From Acholeplasmataceae bacterium (GTDB taxonomy: Bacteria; Bacillota_I; Bacilli_A; Acholeplasmatales; Acholeplasmataceae), in contig DOYO01000129.1 in assembly GCA_003518475.1 (NCBI GenBank), forward strand, positions 1-28,904: a stretch of 28,904 bases of DNA. Direction: 5' to 3'. The translations under genes were made by a program, and so were the position numbers. The notes beneath the pieces are model-generated. The model saw only the letters and a program-made list of their open reading frames with translations. It searched no databases and was not told where the DNA came from. Positions 9,518-17,958 of this stretch are shown one piece after another (within the stretch, counting starts at the first letter, position 1; the number at the start of each line of letters is the position of its first letter).

Positions 9518-11224
9518 ATGCACATATTCGCAGTGTCAACGTATGGCGATAGCTTGATGCTCGTGTTTGGTGGATTGGCACTATTCTTGTTTGGAATAAA
9601 CTTGATGAGTGATTCATTAAAAGCGGCAGCAGGCAACAAACTCAAATCGATTATCGAAAAAACAACGAATACTCCCCTTAAGGGAATATTTGTTGGTCTT
9701 CTACTCACCGTATTGATTCAGTCATCATCAGGAACGACCGCTCTTATGATTGGACTTCTTCGAGCAGGATTGATGACATTGCCTCAATCTGTCGGTGTTA
9801 TCATGGGTGCGAATATCGGAACAACGATTACCGCATTCATCATCGGTCTACCGATTGCAGATTTTGGTCCTCTATACTTAGGTATAGGTGTAATCATGAC
9901 ATTTTTCAATAACCGAAAGGTTCATCATCTTGGTGGTGTACTAGTTGGTTTGGGCATGCTGTTCGTGGGTCTGGATACGATGTCCTCTGGACTTAAGCCT
10001 TTGGCAGCTACAGAAACTGCAACCAATATGTTTCATACCTTTTCAAGTAACTGGTTCCTTGGAACGATGTTCGGTACTGTATTTACAGCAGTTGTTCAAT
10101 CTTCATCTGCAGCCATCGGGGTTTTGCAGAAGCTTTATGCTTTAAACGCTGAAGGTATTGATTCCATCGCGTTGACTGGTGCGGTTCCTATCCTTTTAGG
10201 TGCCAATATCGGTACGACAATCACTGCATTTCTAGCATCTTTAGGCGGTAATGTCGAAAGTAAGAGAGCAGCGTTGATTCACATCATGTTCAACGTGATT
10301 AGTGCATTATTCTTCCTATTGATTTTATTCCCGTATGAAGCAGCTGTGCAGTGGGTAGAAGACAAGTTCCTTCAACCGTTTTCGATGCTGACCATCGCGT
10401 TCGCGCATGCATTCCAAAATATCACCATGACCTTCATCCTCTATTTCTTTATCAAACAACTCATCTTCCTGTCAAAATTCTTTATTAAAGATAAGAAAGA
10501 TGGTAGAATACCTGAAGAAATGTTTGATGAGAAGCTGATTGCAGAATCACCGGTTTTAGCCCTTGAATTCGTCAAGAAGGCATTGCTTTATATGGGTGGC
10601 ACAGTCAAGGATTATTTCGATATCGCTAAATCTTATAGTTTTAAAGAAAACTCTAAGCTAGTTCATGAAGCTTATGTCCATGAAGACATGCTTGACACCT
10701 ATGATATCAAGCTGCATGACTATTTGATCAAGATCGCTCAGGCGGGTCTTGAACCTGATGATTCCAAAAAGCTTTCAAGAGACCTAGATACCATCAAAGA
10801 CTTTGAAAGAATCGGAGACCATTTGACCAACATCGTTGACTTCTTCAAGGAGAGATATCAGGAATCTCAGGAACTGACCGAAGAGGGTAAATTCGACTTG
10901 ACGGAAATCTATGAGCTTTTAGAGATGATGATTGATGATACATTGGAAGCATTCATGAACAACGATATAGAAATTGCTAAACGCGTCCTTGTCAATGAAG
11001 ACTTGATTGATGATTTAGAAGAACGCGCGCGTTATAAATATATTGAACGCTTGAAGAATATGCAGGTTTCCTTCGTGAGAGCTGCGAATTACCAGGATAT
11101 TCTCGCGAACTTAGAAAGAATCGGCGATCACTTGGAAAACATTGCTGGATCCATCATTGAACCGCTCTATGTTCCTCAAAGTTTGGTGGTTCCAAAGCCT
11201 CACGAGGTTGACAAGGATACATAA
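9518..11224 (+). CDS. Na/Pi cotransporter family protein with PhoU-like tail
   Basis: 568-residue member of the Na+/phosphate cotransporter family (YjbB/NptA/SLC34-like). It is predicted to move phosphate across the membrane with Na+; some bacterial members export rather than import. The membrane half (about residues 1-320) carries the two inverted repeats that define the fold, each with a QSSS motif (Q68-S-S-S and Q194-S-S-S) and a GANIGTT motif. The C-terminal third (about 350-550) is a helical PhoU-like domain with the typical ERIGDHL signature occurring twice, at the two internal repeats. This long form with fused PhoU is common in Bacillota. AGGAGG at 9507-9512 fixes the ATG at 9518. It ends 15 bases before uvrB with no terminator visible between, so the two may be cotranscribed. 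No strong promoter was recognised in front of it. Confidence 0.9.
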   Translation: MHIFAVSTYGDSLMLVFGGLALFLFGINLMSDSLKAAAGNKLKSIIEKTTNTPLKGIFVGLLLTVLIQSSSGTTALMIGLLRAGLMTLPQSVGVIMGANIGTTITAFIIGLPIADFGPLYLGIGVIMTFFNNRKVHHLGGVLVGLGMLFVGLDTMSSGLKPLAATETATNMFHTFSSNWFLGTMFGTVFTAVVQSSSAAIGVLQKLYALNAEGIDSIALTGAVPILLGANIGTTITAFLASLGGNVESKRAALIHIMFNVISALFFLLILFPYEAAVQWVEDKFLQPFSMLTIAFAHAFQNITMTFILYFFIKQLIFLSKFFIKDKKDGRIPEEMFDEKLIAESPVLALEFVKKALLYMGGTVKDYFDIAKSYSFKENSKLVHEAYVHEDMLDTYDIKLHDYLIKIAQAGLEPDDSKKLSRDLDTIKDFERIGDHLTNIVDFFKERYQESQELTEEGKFDLTEIYELLEMMIDDTLEAFMNNDIEIAKRVLVNEDLIDDLEERARYKYIERLKNMQVSFVRAANYQDILANLERIGDHLENIAGSIIEPLYVPQSLVVPKPHEVDKDT

Positions 11225-11239
11225 AAGGAAGTGTTTGAA

Positions 11240-13195
11240 ATGTTTGAACTTAAAGCTCCATTCACCCCAAAGGGAGACCAGATTTTAGCGATAGAAACGC
11301 TCAAAAACAATATCGACAACGGTATGAAAGAACAGGTTCTTTTGGGTGCGACCGGAACAGGTAAAACATTTACAATTGCCAATATTATTCAACAAATTCA
11401 AAAGAAGACATTGATTCTCGCCCCAAACAAGACCCTGGCGGGTCAGCTTTATGGCGAGTTGAAGTCTTTTTTTCCCAATAATCGAGTAGAATATTTCATT
11501 TCATATTATGATTACTTCCAACCTGAAGCTTATGTCGTATCCACAGATACCTATATAGAAAAAGATTCATCCATCAATGATGAAATTGATGAGATGAGAC
11601 ATAGCGCAACCTCATCGCTTCTTGAAAAAGAAGATGTGATTGTTGTAGCATCCGTATCCTGCATTTATGGAATTGGGAACCCTGAGGATTATCAGAACTC
11701 AATGATTTCCATCCGTGTAGGCGATTCTTACGGCAGAGATAAACTGATCAACAAATTGGTAGAACAGACCTACCAAAGAAACGATATTGATTTTCATCGC
11801 GGAACCTTCAGGGTCCGCGGCGATTCCATTGAAGTGATTCCTGCATATGAACGCGCGCAAGGCATCCGCATTTCCTTTTTTGGAGATGAAGTGGATGACA
11901 TCAAGCGTTTTGATGTGTTATCTGGCCAAGCGCTTGAAACACTGACTTACGTGACTGTATTTCCAGCTTCACACTTCATGACCAATAAGGATAAACTCAA
12001 GGAATCGATTCGAAGAATCAAAAATGAACTTCAAGAACAGATTGCTTACTTCAAAGGAAATAATTTGCTATTGGAAGCGCAGCGTATTGAACAGCGCACC
12101 AAATATGATATGGAAATGCTGGAAGAAATCGGCATTTGCAGCGGCATCGAAAACTATTCAAGGCATTTGACCCTTAGGGAAGCTGGTGAGACACCAGCGA
12201 CGCTCATCGATTTTTTTGGAAAAGATTTTTTAATGATCATCGATGAATCCCATGTCACGGTACCCCAGGTCAGAGGCATGTATTTCGGAGATAGATCCAG
12301 AAAAACAACACTCGTCGATCATGGATTTAGACTTCCAAGCGCTTTAGACAACAGACCGCTTCAATTCGATGAATTCGAACAAAAGATGCATCAGGTGATT
12401 TATCTTTCCGCGACTCCTGGAGTTTATGAAATGGGCAAGGGACTCCCTGTCATTGAACAGATCATCCGCCCGACTTATCTACTAGATCCTGAAATTGAAG
12501 TGAGAACAACCAAAGGACAAATCGACGACCTCTATTTTGAAATCAAGAAGAGAGTTGCAGTCAATGAACGTGTTTTGGTAACAACCTTAACCATCCGGAT
12601 GAGCGAAGATCTGACGGCTTACTTTAAACAGTTAGGCGTCAAGGTTGCTTATCTCCACAGTGAGATTAAGTCCTTGGAACGCATTACGATTTTAAGAGAT
12701 TTGAGACTTGGAAAATATGACGTTTTAATCGGAATCAACTTATTAAGAGAAGGATTAGACCTTCCTGAAGTTTCTTTAGTCGCTATTTTGGATGCTGACA
12801 AGCAAGGCTTCTTGAGAAGCGAGAGAAGCTTGATTCAAACGATTGGCAGAGCAGCCAGAAATCAAAACGGGCATGTCATCATGTACGCGGATAACATGAG
12901 CGATGCCATGAGTTATGCGATTCGTGAAACAAACCGCAGACGCGGTTTGCAGGAAACATTCAATATCAAGTATGATGTCACACCAGTGACCATTCAAAAG
13001 GATATCAGAGATAAGATCAGCATCAAGGAAGATATTATTGCTGAAGAAAAAGATTATACGAAGTTGAATAAGAAGGAAAGAGAAAAGATGATTAAGCAGA
13101 TTGAAAATCAAATGAAGGAAGCTGCTAAAAATCTTGACTTTGAAAAAGCTGCAGAACTGAGAGATTTGGTATTTGAACTGAAAGCGGAAGACTAG
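11240..13195 (+). CDS. uvrB: Excinuclease ABC subunit B
   Basis: DNA damage-verification subunit of the UvrABC nucleotide excision repair complex. It is loaded by UvrA, clamps the lesion strand with its beta-hairpin and recruits UvrC. 651 residues, normal for the family. Visible: N-terminal FELKAPFTPKGDQ; Walker A GATGTGKT (36-43); beta-hairpin region YYDYFQPEAYV; Walker B-type DESH (335-338); helicase motifs V/VI with GINLLREGLDLPEV and QTIGRAARN; and a C-terminal UVR coiled coil ending FEKAAELRDLVFELK, the UvrC contact. An in-frame GTG at 11231 would leave almost no room after AAGGA (11225-11229), so the ATG at 11240 is preferred. No uvrA or uvrC is adjacent, unlike the common uvrB-uvrA order. 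Its stop codon lies inside a terminator-like hairpin. Confidence 0.97.
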   Translation: MFELKAPFTPKGDQILAIETLKNNIDNGMKEQVLLGATGTGKTFTIANIIQQIQKKTLILAPNKTLAGQLYGELKSFFPNNRVEYFISYYDYFQPEAYVVSTDTYIEKDSSINDEIDEMRHSATSSLLEKEDVIVVASVSCIYGIGNPEDYQNSMISIRVGDSYGRDKLINKLVEQTYQRNDIDFHRGTFRVRGDSIEVIPAYERAQGIRISFFGDEVDDIKRFDVLSGQALETLTYVTVFPASHFMTNKDKLKESIRRIKNELQEQIAYFKGNNLLLEAQRIEQRTKYDMEMLEEIGICSGIENYSRHLTLREAGETPATLIDFFGKDFLMIIDESHVTVPQVRGMYFGDRSRKTTLVDHGFRLPSALDNRPLQFDEFEQKMHQVIYLSATPGVYEMGKGLPVIEQIIRPTYLLDPEIEVRTTKGQIDDLYFEIKKRVAVNERVLVTTLTIRMSEDLTAYFKQLGVKVAYLHSEIKSLERITILRDLRLGKYDVLIGINLLREGLDLPEVSLVAILDADKQGFLRSERSLIQTIGRAARNQNGHVIMYADNMSDAMSYAIRETNRRRGLQETFNIKYDVTPVTIQKDIRDKISIKEDIIAEEKDYTKLNKKEREKMIKQIENQMKEAAKNLDFEKAAELRDLVFELKAED

Positions 13196-13210
13196 GCGTC
13201 TTCTGTTTTT
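13185..13210 (+). terminator. Terminator-like hairpin with the uvrB stop codon in its loop
   Basis: CGGAAGAC (13185-13192) pairs with GTCTTCTG (13198-13205), 8 bp including one G-T pair, with a five-base loop TAGGC and TTTTT at 13206-13210. The TAG at 13193-13195 is the uvrB stop, so a terminating ribosome would cover the 5' arm. The next gene's AGGTGA site begins only 3 bases after the T-run. Confidence 0.65.
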
Positions 13211-13221
13211 GTAGGTGAAGT

Positions 13222-13842
13222 ATGAAAAAAGAACTGACCGTCATGAAAGCTGTTTTGAAAGCGGATTATGACAGACATGTGCATCGGTTTCAAGAGATTA
13301 AAGAGCTTCATGGTTCAATCCTTCTTGGTGATTCCATGATTGCTTATTTACCGTTATCTATGTACAAATATGGGCAATCTTTGTTAAATTTCGGTATTCC
13401 AGGCGATACGACAACCGGTGTCTTGAACAGGTTGAGCCAAGTCATTGATTTAAAGCCTTTAAAAGTATGGATTCATATCGGTTCCAATGACTTGGTATTA
13501 AGCGATCTTTCTAAAATCGAGATTGCTGAAAACATTCTTAAAATCAGGGACATGCTGATTGAAAAGATCGAGCATGTCAAGGTTTACATCATCAGCATCA
13601 CACCTGTCTTAAGAAATCATTCAATCAGCAACATGCGCTATATTGAATGGAGAACCAATGATGAGATTAAGGAAATCAATCAAATGCTTCAAAATCATTT
13701 GATGAATGGTGAATATATCAACGTCTTTGATTTGCTTATTGATTCATATGGGAACTTGAATATCGATTATACCAAGGATGGTATTCACCTGAATGGTGAA
13801 GGCTATAAAGTCTTTATCGATGAAATCAAAACATTGATTTAA
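13222..13842 (+). CDS. SGNH/GDSL-family hydrolase
   Basis: 206-residue SGNH-fold esterase/lipase-like hydrolase. Catalytic and oxyanion blocks are all present: block I LLGDSM with nucleophile Ser38; block II Gly in NFGIPGDTTTGVLNRL; block III GSNDL with Asn89; and block V DGIHLNGEGY with Asp186 and His189 of the triad. There is no signal peptide or membrane helix, so a cytosolic enzyme is expected, for example a deacetylase or a lysophospholipase/thioesterase-type activity; the substrate cannot be told from sequence. It resembles the platelet-activating-factor acetylhydrolase-like subgroup that often annotates as a GDSL lipase. ATG at 13222 has AGGTGAAG just upstream. It follows uvrB by 26 bases across a hairpin, so it depends on readthrough or on an unseen promoter. 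Confidence 0.88.
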   Translation: MKKELTVMKAVLKADYDRHVHRFQEIKELHGSILLGDSMIAYLPLSMYKYGQSLLNFGIPGDTTTGVLNRLSQVIDLKPLKVWIHIGSNDLVLSDLSKIEIAENILKIRDMLIEKIEHVKVYIISITPVLRNHSISNMRYIEWRTNDEIKEINQMLQNHLMNGEYINVFDLLIDSYGNLNIDYTKDGIHLNGEGYKVFIDEIKTLI

Positions 13843-13858
13843 TGATTCCTTATTATTC

Positions 13859-13880
13859 ACATGCGCACGCATGCATGTGT
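13859..13880. repeat. Imperfect inverted repeat between the SGNH and Sel1 genes
   Basis: CACATGCG and GCATGTG-type arms (CACATGC pairing GCATGTG, plus one G-T pair) around a six-base loop. There is no T-run directly after, so it is a weak terminator at best. It could equally be a regulator site or chance. Confidence 0.3.
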
Positions 13881-13945
13881 AAAGACCTTTCGTTTTACAG
13901 GCATTATGACTTATTTTGTGTTATTCTATTGATGGAGTTGATCAT

Positions 13946-15208
13946 ATGAACGCACTAACGCATTATCAAGCAGGTTTATCTAATTATTTACTCAATACAC
14001 CTAAAAAGAATATCATGGTTGCCATTGAACATTTCAATCAGGCGGCTACTCAAGGCTATGCGGACGCATACTATTTTTTAGGTCGTTTCTATGGATTGGG
14101 AGATGGAATCTCCTTAGATTTCTCTAAAGCGATGGAACATTACCAAAAAGGCGCTTCCTTGGGAAGCAATAAGTGCGGATATGCCATCGGCATGATGTAT
14201 TCGACAGGTATAGGTGTGGAAAAAGATATGGATGCAGCAAGAGATTACTTTAAACAGAACTATGAAGTTCTTTTAGCGGAAGCGAACAATAAAGATCCTG
14301 TTTCCATGCATATTTTAGGAACCTATTACTATTATGGATTTTATGTCCAGCGTTATATCTTCAAAGCGATTGAATGGTTTTTAAAGGCTGCAGAATTAGG
14401 ATATAGCGATGCGCAGTATATGCTCGGCATGATTTATGAAACGATTGGTGAAGATCCAAAGCAGAAAGAAAGTGCGAAACATTATTATGAGCTTGCTGCC
14501 AAGCAGGATCATCCCTATGCACAGTATGCTTTAGGTATTTGGGCGATTGAAGAAGAAAAATGGTCTACAGCTGTTTTCCATTTGGAAAAGGCTGCAAGCC
14601 AGCAATATGCGCTGGCTGCATTCACCCTCGCACTTTATTATCATGAAAAAGAATCTAAACAACCCCTTAAGGCGTTTGAATGGTTCTTGGTTGCGGCCAA
14701 GCAGAATCATACAGAAGCGGAATATTATGTAGGGCTTTATTATCAGAATGGAAAAGGTGTTCAACAGGATTTGGATCAAGCGATTTTCTGGTATGAGAAG
14801 GCTGCAATCAAGAAGGATAAGAATGCGCTTTATCATCTCGCAATGATTTTAATCAAGCAGGAACCTAAGGATTATCCTTTGATTTCAAGACTTTTAGAAC
14901 AAGCAGCGGCTTTAGAGCATCCCAATGCGCAATATAATCTGGCAGTGATGTATCATAAGGGCGATGGTGTTGAACAAAACATGAGTAAAGCGTTCTTCTG
15001 GTATGAAAAAGCTGCGGATTCGAATCTCGCAATCGCGCAATACAATTTAGGTATGATCTATTTTGAAGGTGCTGTGGTAGAAAAAGATGAAATAAAAGCC
15101 AAAGAATTGTGGCAGAAGGCTGCAAATCAAGGCTTGGAGGTTGCAGTGAAGCTGATGCTATCCATCAACAATTATGAAAAGCTGCAAAAGAGCACATGGC
15201 AATCCTAA
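13946..15208 (+). CDS. Sel1-like/TPR repeat protein
   Basis: 420 residues made almost entirely of Sel1-like repeats, the 36-residue alpha/alpha units of the TPR superfamily. I count about ten, each with the A-x-x-x-L-G/A-x-x-Y and A-x-x-W/Y-x-x-K-A-A pattern (for example AQYNLAVMYHKGDGVEQN followed by AFFWYEKAAD). Such solenoids act as protein-binding scaffolds; no catalytic domain, signal peptide or membrane helix is present, and the partner is unknown. The frame is open upstream to a TTG at 13916, but TGGAG at 13933-13937 points to the ATG at 13946. The last 13 bases overlap the start of the next small membrane-protein gene, so translation of the two is coupled. Confidence 0.9.
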   Translation: MNALTHYQAGLSNYLLNTPKKNIMVAIEHFNQAATQGYADAYYFLGRFYGLGDGISLDFSKAMEHYQKGASLGSNKCGYAIGMMYSTGIGVEKDMDAARDYFKQNYEVLLAEANNKDPVSMHILGTYYYYGFYVQRYIFKAIEWFLKAAELGYSDAQYMLGMIYETIGEDPKQKESAKHYYELAAKQDHPYAQYALGIWAIEEEKWSTAVFHLEKAASQQYALAAFTLALYYHEKESKQPLKAFEWFLVAAKQNHTEAEYYVGLYYQNGKGVQQDLDQAIFWYEKAAIKKDKNALYHLAMILIKQEPKDYPLISRLLEQAAALEHPNAQYNLAVMYHKGDGVEQNMSKAFFWYEKAADSNLAIAQYNLGMIYFEGAVVEKDEIKAKELWQKAANQGLEVAVKLMLSINNYEKLQKSTWQS

Positions 15209-15471
15209 AGTATAGTTATTTGGCATTGGGTGTAATATTTTATATTGCAGTGAATGTTGTTTCTTATACCAGCCCGATTTTTCCTGGCGAACTTGGAACG
15301 AAAATCCTATTTTCTTCAATCTCGCTCTTATTGCTCACTTTAGATTACGCAACCATCCTATTCACTCAAAAGCTTTATAAAAGACCTTTCAGTGATTTTA
15401 CGACTTATGTCAAGATTTCACTTTATATCGGAGTCATCATCATTCCGCTCATCAGCTTATACTACACATAA
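15196..15471 (+). CDS. Small three-TM membrane protein, unknown function
   Basis: 91 residues with three predicted membrane helices (about residues 5-24, 33-53 and 69-88), short basic loops and no recognisable motif. The region SPIFPGELGTK between helices 1 and 2 and KLYKRPFSDF between 2 and 3 are the only polar stretches. The start overlaps the end of the Sel1-repeat gene by 13 bases in another frame, which suggests translational coupling and perhaps a shared function, such as a membrane partner for the scaffold. Its ribosome binding site is poor (AAAAGAG), in line with coupling. It is followed at once by a bidirectional terminator. Confidence 0.7.
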   Translation: MAILKYSYLALGVIFYIAVNVVSYTSPIFPGELGTKILFSSISLLLLTLDYATILFTQKLYKRPFSDFTTYVKISLYIGVIIIPLISLYYT

Positions 15472-15494
15472 AAAAAAGGGAACTTCCCTTTTTT
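15472..15494. terminator. Bidirectional terminator between convergent genes
   Basis: AAAAAAGGGA (15472-15481) and TCCCTTTTTT (15485-15494) form a perfect 10-bp stem with a three-base loop ACT. A-run on one side and T-run on the other give a working tail in both directions. It touches the stop codons of the small membrane protein (+) and of pepT (-). Confidence 0.9.
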
Positions 15495-16707
15495 ATTTTC
15501 TAGCAGCCAGTTTGATGATTTCAACAAAGATTTTAACGGCATTTTGCATCTGTTGGATGGATGCGAATTCCATTCTGCCGTGGAAGTGATAACCGCCAGT
15601 ACCGAGATTTGGACATAACAGACCTTCATAGGTAAGTCTCGCACCATCAGTTCCGCCTCTGATCGCTTCAAAGAATGGAGTGACACCGACATTCTTGATG
15701 GCTTGTTCAGCCAAGTTGATGATGTGCATGTGGTTCTTGATGATTTCATACATGTTATAGTAAGTATCCTTGATGTCCAGCTTGACGACTTCATAACCGT
15801 ACTTGTTGTTCATAAAATCCTTAATCACTTGAAATTCATTTTTTTGTTCAGTGAACTTCGCTAAATCATGATTTCTGATGATGTAATGGGAAGAAGCGTG
15901 TTCGACTTCACCCTTCATGCCGGTCAGGTGATTGAATCCTTCATACTTTTCTGTAAATGCAGGATTCTTAAAGACGGGAAGAAGTGCATGAAACTCCATG
16001 GCGAGATGAAGCGCGTTGATCATTTTGTTTTTTGCTGAGCCTGGATGAATGCTTTTACCAATAAAACTCAATGTTGCTGATGCTGCATTGAAATTTTCGT
16101 ATTCGATGCCTCCAACTTCACTGCCATCTGCAGTATATGCGAAATCCGCTTTGAAATAATCATAATTGAAATGGTTCGTACCATTTCCGATTTCTTCATC
16201 CGGTGTGAAGCAGATATAGATATCACCGTGTTTTTCCTTTGGATTTGCTACAAAGTATTCAGCAATCTCCATGATTTCAGCAACTCCGCATTTATCATCC
16301 GCACCGAGCAGTGTTTCACCGTCGGTGACGATGATATCATCGCCGATCACTCTTGCAAGACTTGGATATTTTAAAGGATCCATGGAAAGCTTGTCATTCA
16401 ATTGAATGGAAGAACCATCATACTTCTTAATGATTCTTGGATTCACATGTTTCCCTGGTGCATCAGGTGATGTGTCCACATGTGCGACAAACCCGATTGC
16501 GGGTGCCCCCTCTACGTTTTTATTGATTTTTGTATAGACATACCCATAATCATCTAGAAACGCATCCAAGCCCAAACCTTTCAGTTCACCTACTAAAATT
16601 CTACTTAAGTCCTTTTGCTTTTCAGTGGATGGGAATGTTAAGGATTCATGGTCTGACTGGGTGTCAACCTTGACATATTTGATAAATCTTTCGATTAAAC
16701 GATCCAT
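15493..16707 (-). CDS. pepT: Peptidase T (tripeptide aminopeptidase)
   Basis: Cytosolic di-zinc M20 aminopeptidase that removes the N-terminal residue from tripeptides. 404 residues, the normal size. Metal and catalytic residues are visible and lie two positions before the E. coli PepT numbering: H76 and D78 (AHVDTSPD), bridging D138 (LLGADDKCG), catalytic E171 and ligand E172 (FTPDEEIGNG), D194 (YTADGSEVGG) and the final histidine in GGYHFHGRMEF (H374/H376). The IRGGTDGARL substrate-contact motif is intact. Start ATG has GGAAG about 12 bases upstream. It converges on the preceding + strand genes and diverges from the DUF2089 operon, sharing a 200-base AT-rich intergenic region with it. A TATAAT-like box on the minus strand near 16738-16743 may be its -10. 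Confidence 0.96.
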   Translation of the reverse strand: MDRLIERFIKYVKVDTQSDHESLTFPSTEKQKDLSRILVGELKGLGLDAFLDDYGYVYTKINKNVEGAPAIGFVAHVDTSPDAPGKHVNPRIIKKYDGSSIQLNDKLSMDPLKYPSLARVIGDDIIVTDGETLLGADDKCGVAEIMEIAEYFVANPKEKHGDIYICFTPDEEIGNGTNHFNYDYFKADFAYTADGSEVGGIEYENFNAASATLSFIGKSIHPGSAKNKMINALHLAMEFHALLPVFKNPAFTEKYEGFNHLTGMKGEVEHASSHYIIRNHDLAKFTEQKNEFQVIKDFMNNKYGYEVVKLDIKDTYYNMYEIIKNHMHIINLAEQAIKNVGVTPFFEAIRGGTDGARLTYEGLLCPNLGTGGYHFHGRMEFASIQQMQNAVKIFVEIIKLAARK

Positions 16708-16838
16708 TTTTGATATACTTCCTTTCTCTTTATTAACTATTATAATACAAAAATTGACAAAAAACTACAAAATGGAAGACAAAAATTGATTTTATTAAGG
16801 TAAATATTCATTTTTTTAACTTTTTTTGCACAAAAGTA

Positions 16839-16867
16839 TTGACAATTCAATTAAATATCAATATAAT
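16839..16867 (+). promoter_or_regulatory. Perfect consensus promoter of the DUF2089/SHOCT-like operon
   Basis: TTGACA (16839-16844), 17-base spacer, TATAAT (16862-16867): exact sigma-70/sigma-A consensus with ideal spacing, so a strong vegetative promoter. The A/T-rich stretch just upstream (T7AACT7 at 16811-16828) would act like an UP element. First gene begins 40 bases downstream. Confidence 0.9.
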
Positions 16868-16907
16868 TAAGGTGTAAGTTAAAAAAATCAATAAAGGCTG
16901 TGAAAAA

Positions 16908-17264
16908 ATGACGAAATATGAAGTTCTTAATCAATTGAATAAAAAAGAGCTTAAACCAAAAGCAGCATACAAACTCCTATTCAATGAACAGAAGATCCAA
17001 AGAGCGCATCAAGCAGGATTCGTTAAACTTAAAATCTGGATACCTGAAAATAAGGGTGTCAGCATCTTCCTAGGTATTCTGTTCTTCCTTCCTGTACCAC
17101 TCTTCATTATCAAGTGGATCATCAACAGGAGAATCAATCAAGAGAACATCAGTGATAAAATACCGCTAACACCCAAGCAAATTGTTCAAATGATTTCAGT
17201 CAGAGGAGTTAAGCTTAGCGTACAAACCAATGATAATGTCAGAATCTTATTAAAGACTATATAA
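16908..17264 (+). CDS. One-TM small protein with SHOCT-like N-terminus
   Basis: 118 residues, first gene of a four-gene run. The N-terminal 35 residues (YEVLNQLNKKELKPKAAYKL) follow the helical-hairpin pattern of the SHOCT-like/YvlB N-terminal module that also occurs in two neighbours. One membrane helix spans about residues 50-72, flanked by a basic RRIN stretch. A short C-terminal tail (VKLSVQTNDNVRILLKTI) resembles the closing beta-hairpin of the 129-residue protein three genes on. It could be the membrane anchor or sensor of a regulatory set; I recognise no named family. AAAGG at 16893-16897 serves the ATG, and the gap to the next gene is 12 bases. Confidence 0.75.
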   Translation: MTKYEVLNQLNKKELKPKAAYKLLFNEQKIQRAHQAGFVKLKIWIPENKGVSIFLGILFFLPVPLFIIKWIINRRINQENISDKIPLTPKQIVQMISVRGVKLSVQTNDNVRILLKTI

Positions 17265-17276
17265 AGGAGAAAACAC

Positions 17277-17693
17277 ATGAAAGAAAGAACTAAAGTAAAC
17301 CCAGTATTGTCAGTTTGTCCAGTATGTAAAAGTAATTTGCATGTAGCGAAATTACATTGCACAGAATGTGATACAGTCATCGAAGGTGACTTCACACTGA
17401 GCAAGTTCAATTACCTTGAAACCGAAAAACTATATTTCATCGAAGTGTTCATTAAAAATAGAGGAAACATCAAGGCAATCGAAAAAGAGCTGAACATCAG
17501 CTATCCGACTGTTAAGAAAATGCTTGATGATGTCATCCTAGGATTAGGATACTCACCAGATGCTTATGAAGAAGATCCAGCTTTTAAAGAAAAAGAAGAA
17601 CCTAAGGTTTCAAAAGCAAGCATTTTAGAGCGTATTGAAAAAGGAGAGTTATCGGTTGCAGATGCAGTCGAATTCCTAAAGAAAGGTAAATAG
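17277..17693 (+). CDS. DUF2089-type zinc-ribbon/HTH protein
   Basis: 138 residues. The N-terminus has a zinc ribbon with two CxxC knuckles (CPVCKSNLHVAKLHCTEC). The middle has a helix-turn-helix-like segment (NRGNIKAIEKELNISYPTVKK, about residues 60-80, with a sigma-region-4-like LNISYPTVKKMLDD). The C-terminal 30 residues form a SHOCT-like hairpin (ILERIEKGELSVADAVEFL). This order matches the DUF2089 family, predicted transcription factors often encoded beside YvlB/DUF4097 or SHOCT-like proteins. It probably regulates its own operon or the downstream exporter; that is inference. AAGGAG ends 8 bases before the ATG, and the next gene follows after 8 bases. Confidence 0.85.
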   Translation: MKERTKVNPVLSVCPVCKSNLHVAKLHCTECDTVIEGDFTLSKFNYLETEKLYFIEVFIKNRGNIKAIEKELNISYPTVKKMLDDVILGLGYSPDAYEEDPAFKEKEEPKVSKASILERIEKGELSVADAVEFLKKGK

Positions 17694-17701
17694 GTGTTAT
17701 C

Positions 17702-17923
17702 ATGAACAAAGGATTATTTAATAGAGATATGTTTAAAGGATATACAAAATCAAGATTTGGCGGATCATTCAGATCAACCTACGCAATGCGTACATTCCAA
17801 TCTATTCCTGATTATGGTATCGGTTTTTCAACAGAACATCAACATCAAGAAGATTTGAACAATCAACAATACAATGTCAACAGTGATATTCAACATACAG
17901 AAATAGCATTCTACAATAAGTAA
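17702..17923 (+). CDS. Unknown 73-residue hydrophilic protein
   Basis: 73 residues, no recognised family. The N-terminal half is basic and glycine/aromatic-rich (FKGYTKSRFGGSF, then RTFQSIPDYGIGF). The C-terminal half is very rich in Gln, Asn and His (STEHQHQEDLNNQQYNVNSD), with no membrane helix, signal peptide or cysteine. It looks partly disordered. Reality is supported by AGGTG just before the ATG, an 8-base gap after the DUF2089 gene and a 35-base gap before the next gene, all on the same strand under one strong promoter. Confidence 0.6.
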   Translation: MNKGLFNRDMFKGYTKSRFGGSFRSTYAMRTFQSIPDYGIGFSTEHQHQEDLNNQQYNVNSDIQHTEIAFYNK

Positions 17924-17958
17924 GAAAACAGACCAATAAAGAGAAAAGGTGAACAAAT

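Noticed and set aside
12776..13111. Minus-strand open frame of 111 codons inside uvrB
   Set aside because: Antisense shadow of a conserved coding region, with Cys/Ile/Leu-rich sequence and no start signals.
13894..13927. TTTACA with TATTCT as a Sel1 promoter
   Set aside because: Spacer is 22 bases, too long, and the predicted start would fall on the ribosome binding site.
13916..13945. 30-base longer N-terminus of the Sel1 gene from a TTG
   Set aside because: TGGAG is placed correctly for the ATG at 13946, and the extra residues do not look like Sel1 sequence.
16795..16873. Two direct copies of TTAAGGT (16795-16801 and 16867-16873) around the DUF2089 promoter, similar to half of the mntR operator
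   Set aside because: Seven-base AT-rich matches without a paired half-site are expected by chance in this region.
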